Assembly (NCBI GenBank): GCA_023423935.1
Contig: JAFAEQ010000051.1
Location: forward strand, 1 to 5,494
Direction: 5' to 3'
DNA length: 5,494 nucleotides
From: Pseudomonadota bacterium
Lineage (GTDB): Bacteria; Pseudomonadota; Gammaproteobacteria; Steroidobacterales; Steroidobacteraceae
This document shows, piece after piece, positions 5,428 through 5,494 of this stretch. Numbering within the stretch: position 1 is the first letter of the stretch; each line of letters opens with the position of its first letter. The translations under genes were made by a program, and so were the position numbers. The notes below the pieces were generated by a model. The model was not told the DNA's origin, made no database searches, and was given only the letters and a program-made list of their open reading frames with translations.

Positions 5428-5494
5428 GCTCCTGCCGGTAGTAGCTGCGCAAGTCGGCGACGTAGCTGCGACCGGTGAGCCACGCCCTCGCTCC
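5428..5494 (-). pseudogene. 5' part of a second DUF3592-like gene, truncated
   Basis: Bases 5428-5494 match 1695-1761 of the first DUF3592-like gene without gaps at a constant offset of 3733, with 3 mismatches in 67. On the minus strand it encodes AWLTGRSYVADLRSYYRQE (about residues 24-42), the end of the first helix and the following segment. Beyond RQE the frame enters the inverted-repeat element and is unrelated to the family, so at least 110 residues are missing. The N-terminal start lies outside the window. The orientation is opposite to the ABC gene, and both genes have lost their 3' portions at the same place. Confidence 0.75.

Noticed and set aside
5075..5452. 125-codon minus-strand frame starting MRSYYRQEH
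   Set aside because: Only its first residues are genuine DUF3592-like sequence. The remainder is antisense to the GntR and ABC genes and is Cys/Ser/Arg-rich as shadow frames are.

Overview
The window is GC-rich bacterial chromosomal DNA with short intergenic gaps. It carries a REP-associated transposase (RAYT), a lipoprotein, a DUF3592-like membrane protein and a YtrA-type GntR regulator. This mix fits a proteobacterium, possibly a soil or water gammaproteobacterium of the Xanthomonadales type. That placement is inference from gene content; no rRNA or core phylogenetic marker is present.

Layout, left to right. Bases 1-200 hold three exact-period 23-bp direct repeats that look like the end of an IS21-type insertion sequence. 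Bases 205-1023 (minus strand) carry a lipoprotein with a carboxypeptidase-regulatory-like fold, preceded by a possible 52-codon ORF that stops 6 nt before it. Bases 1351-1934 (minus strand) carry a two-helix DUF3592-like protein, preceded (ATGA overlap) by the last 38 codons of a decapitated gene. That fragment stops at a 49-bp inverted-repeat element (1941-1989).

Bases 2051-3414 are a REP/RAYT neighbourhood. A complete 290-residue HUH transposase gene is bracketed by perfect 27-bp inverted copies of a REP-like palindrome. An orphan copy of the transposase tail plus the same palindrome lies about 1.3 kb to the left. Bases 3504-4625 (minus strand) encode an exported Kelch-type beta-propeller protein with a strong ribosome binding site. 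Divergent from it, at 4863-5252, is a GntR/YtrA regulator whose start codon lies inside an array of TGTGCATA boxes.

The regulator is translationally coupled (ATGA) to an ABC-transporter ATPase gene that is cut inside the Walker A region. The cut abuts a 51-bp inverted-repeat element (5373-5423) related to the one at 1941-1989. Beyond it, in antisense orientation, is the 5' part of a second DUF3592-like gene about 95% identical to the first over 67 bp.

Two related short inverted-repeat elements therefore sit at the break points of three truncated genes. This, together with the RAYT/REP set, is the most interesting feature of the window. I see no complete defence system, CRISPR array or RNA gene.
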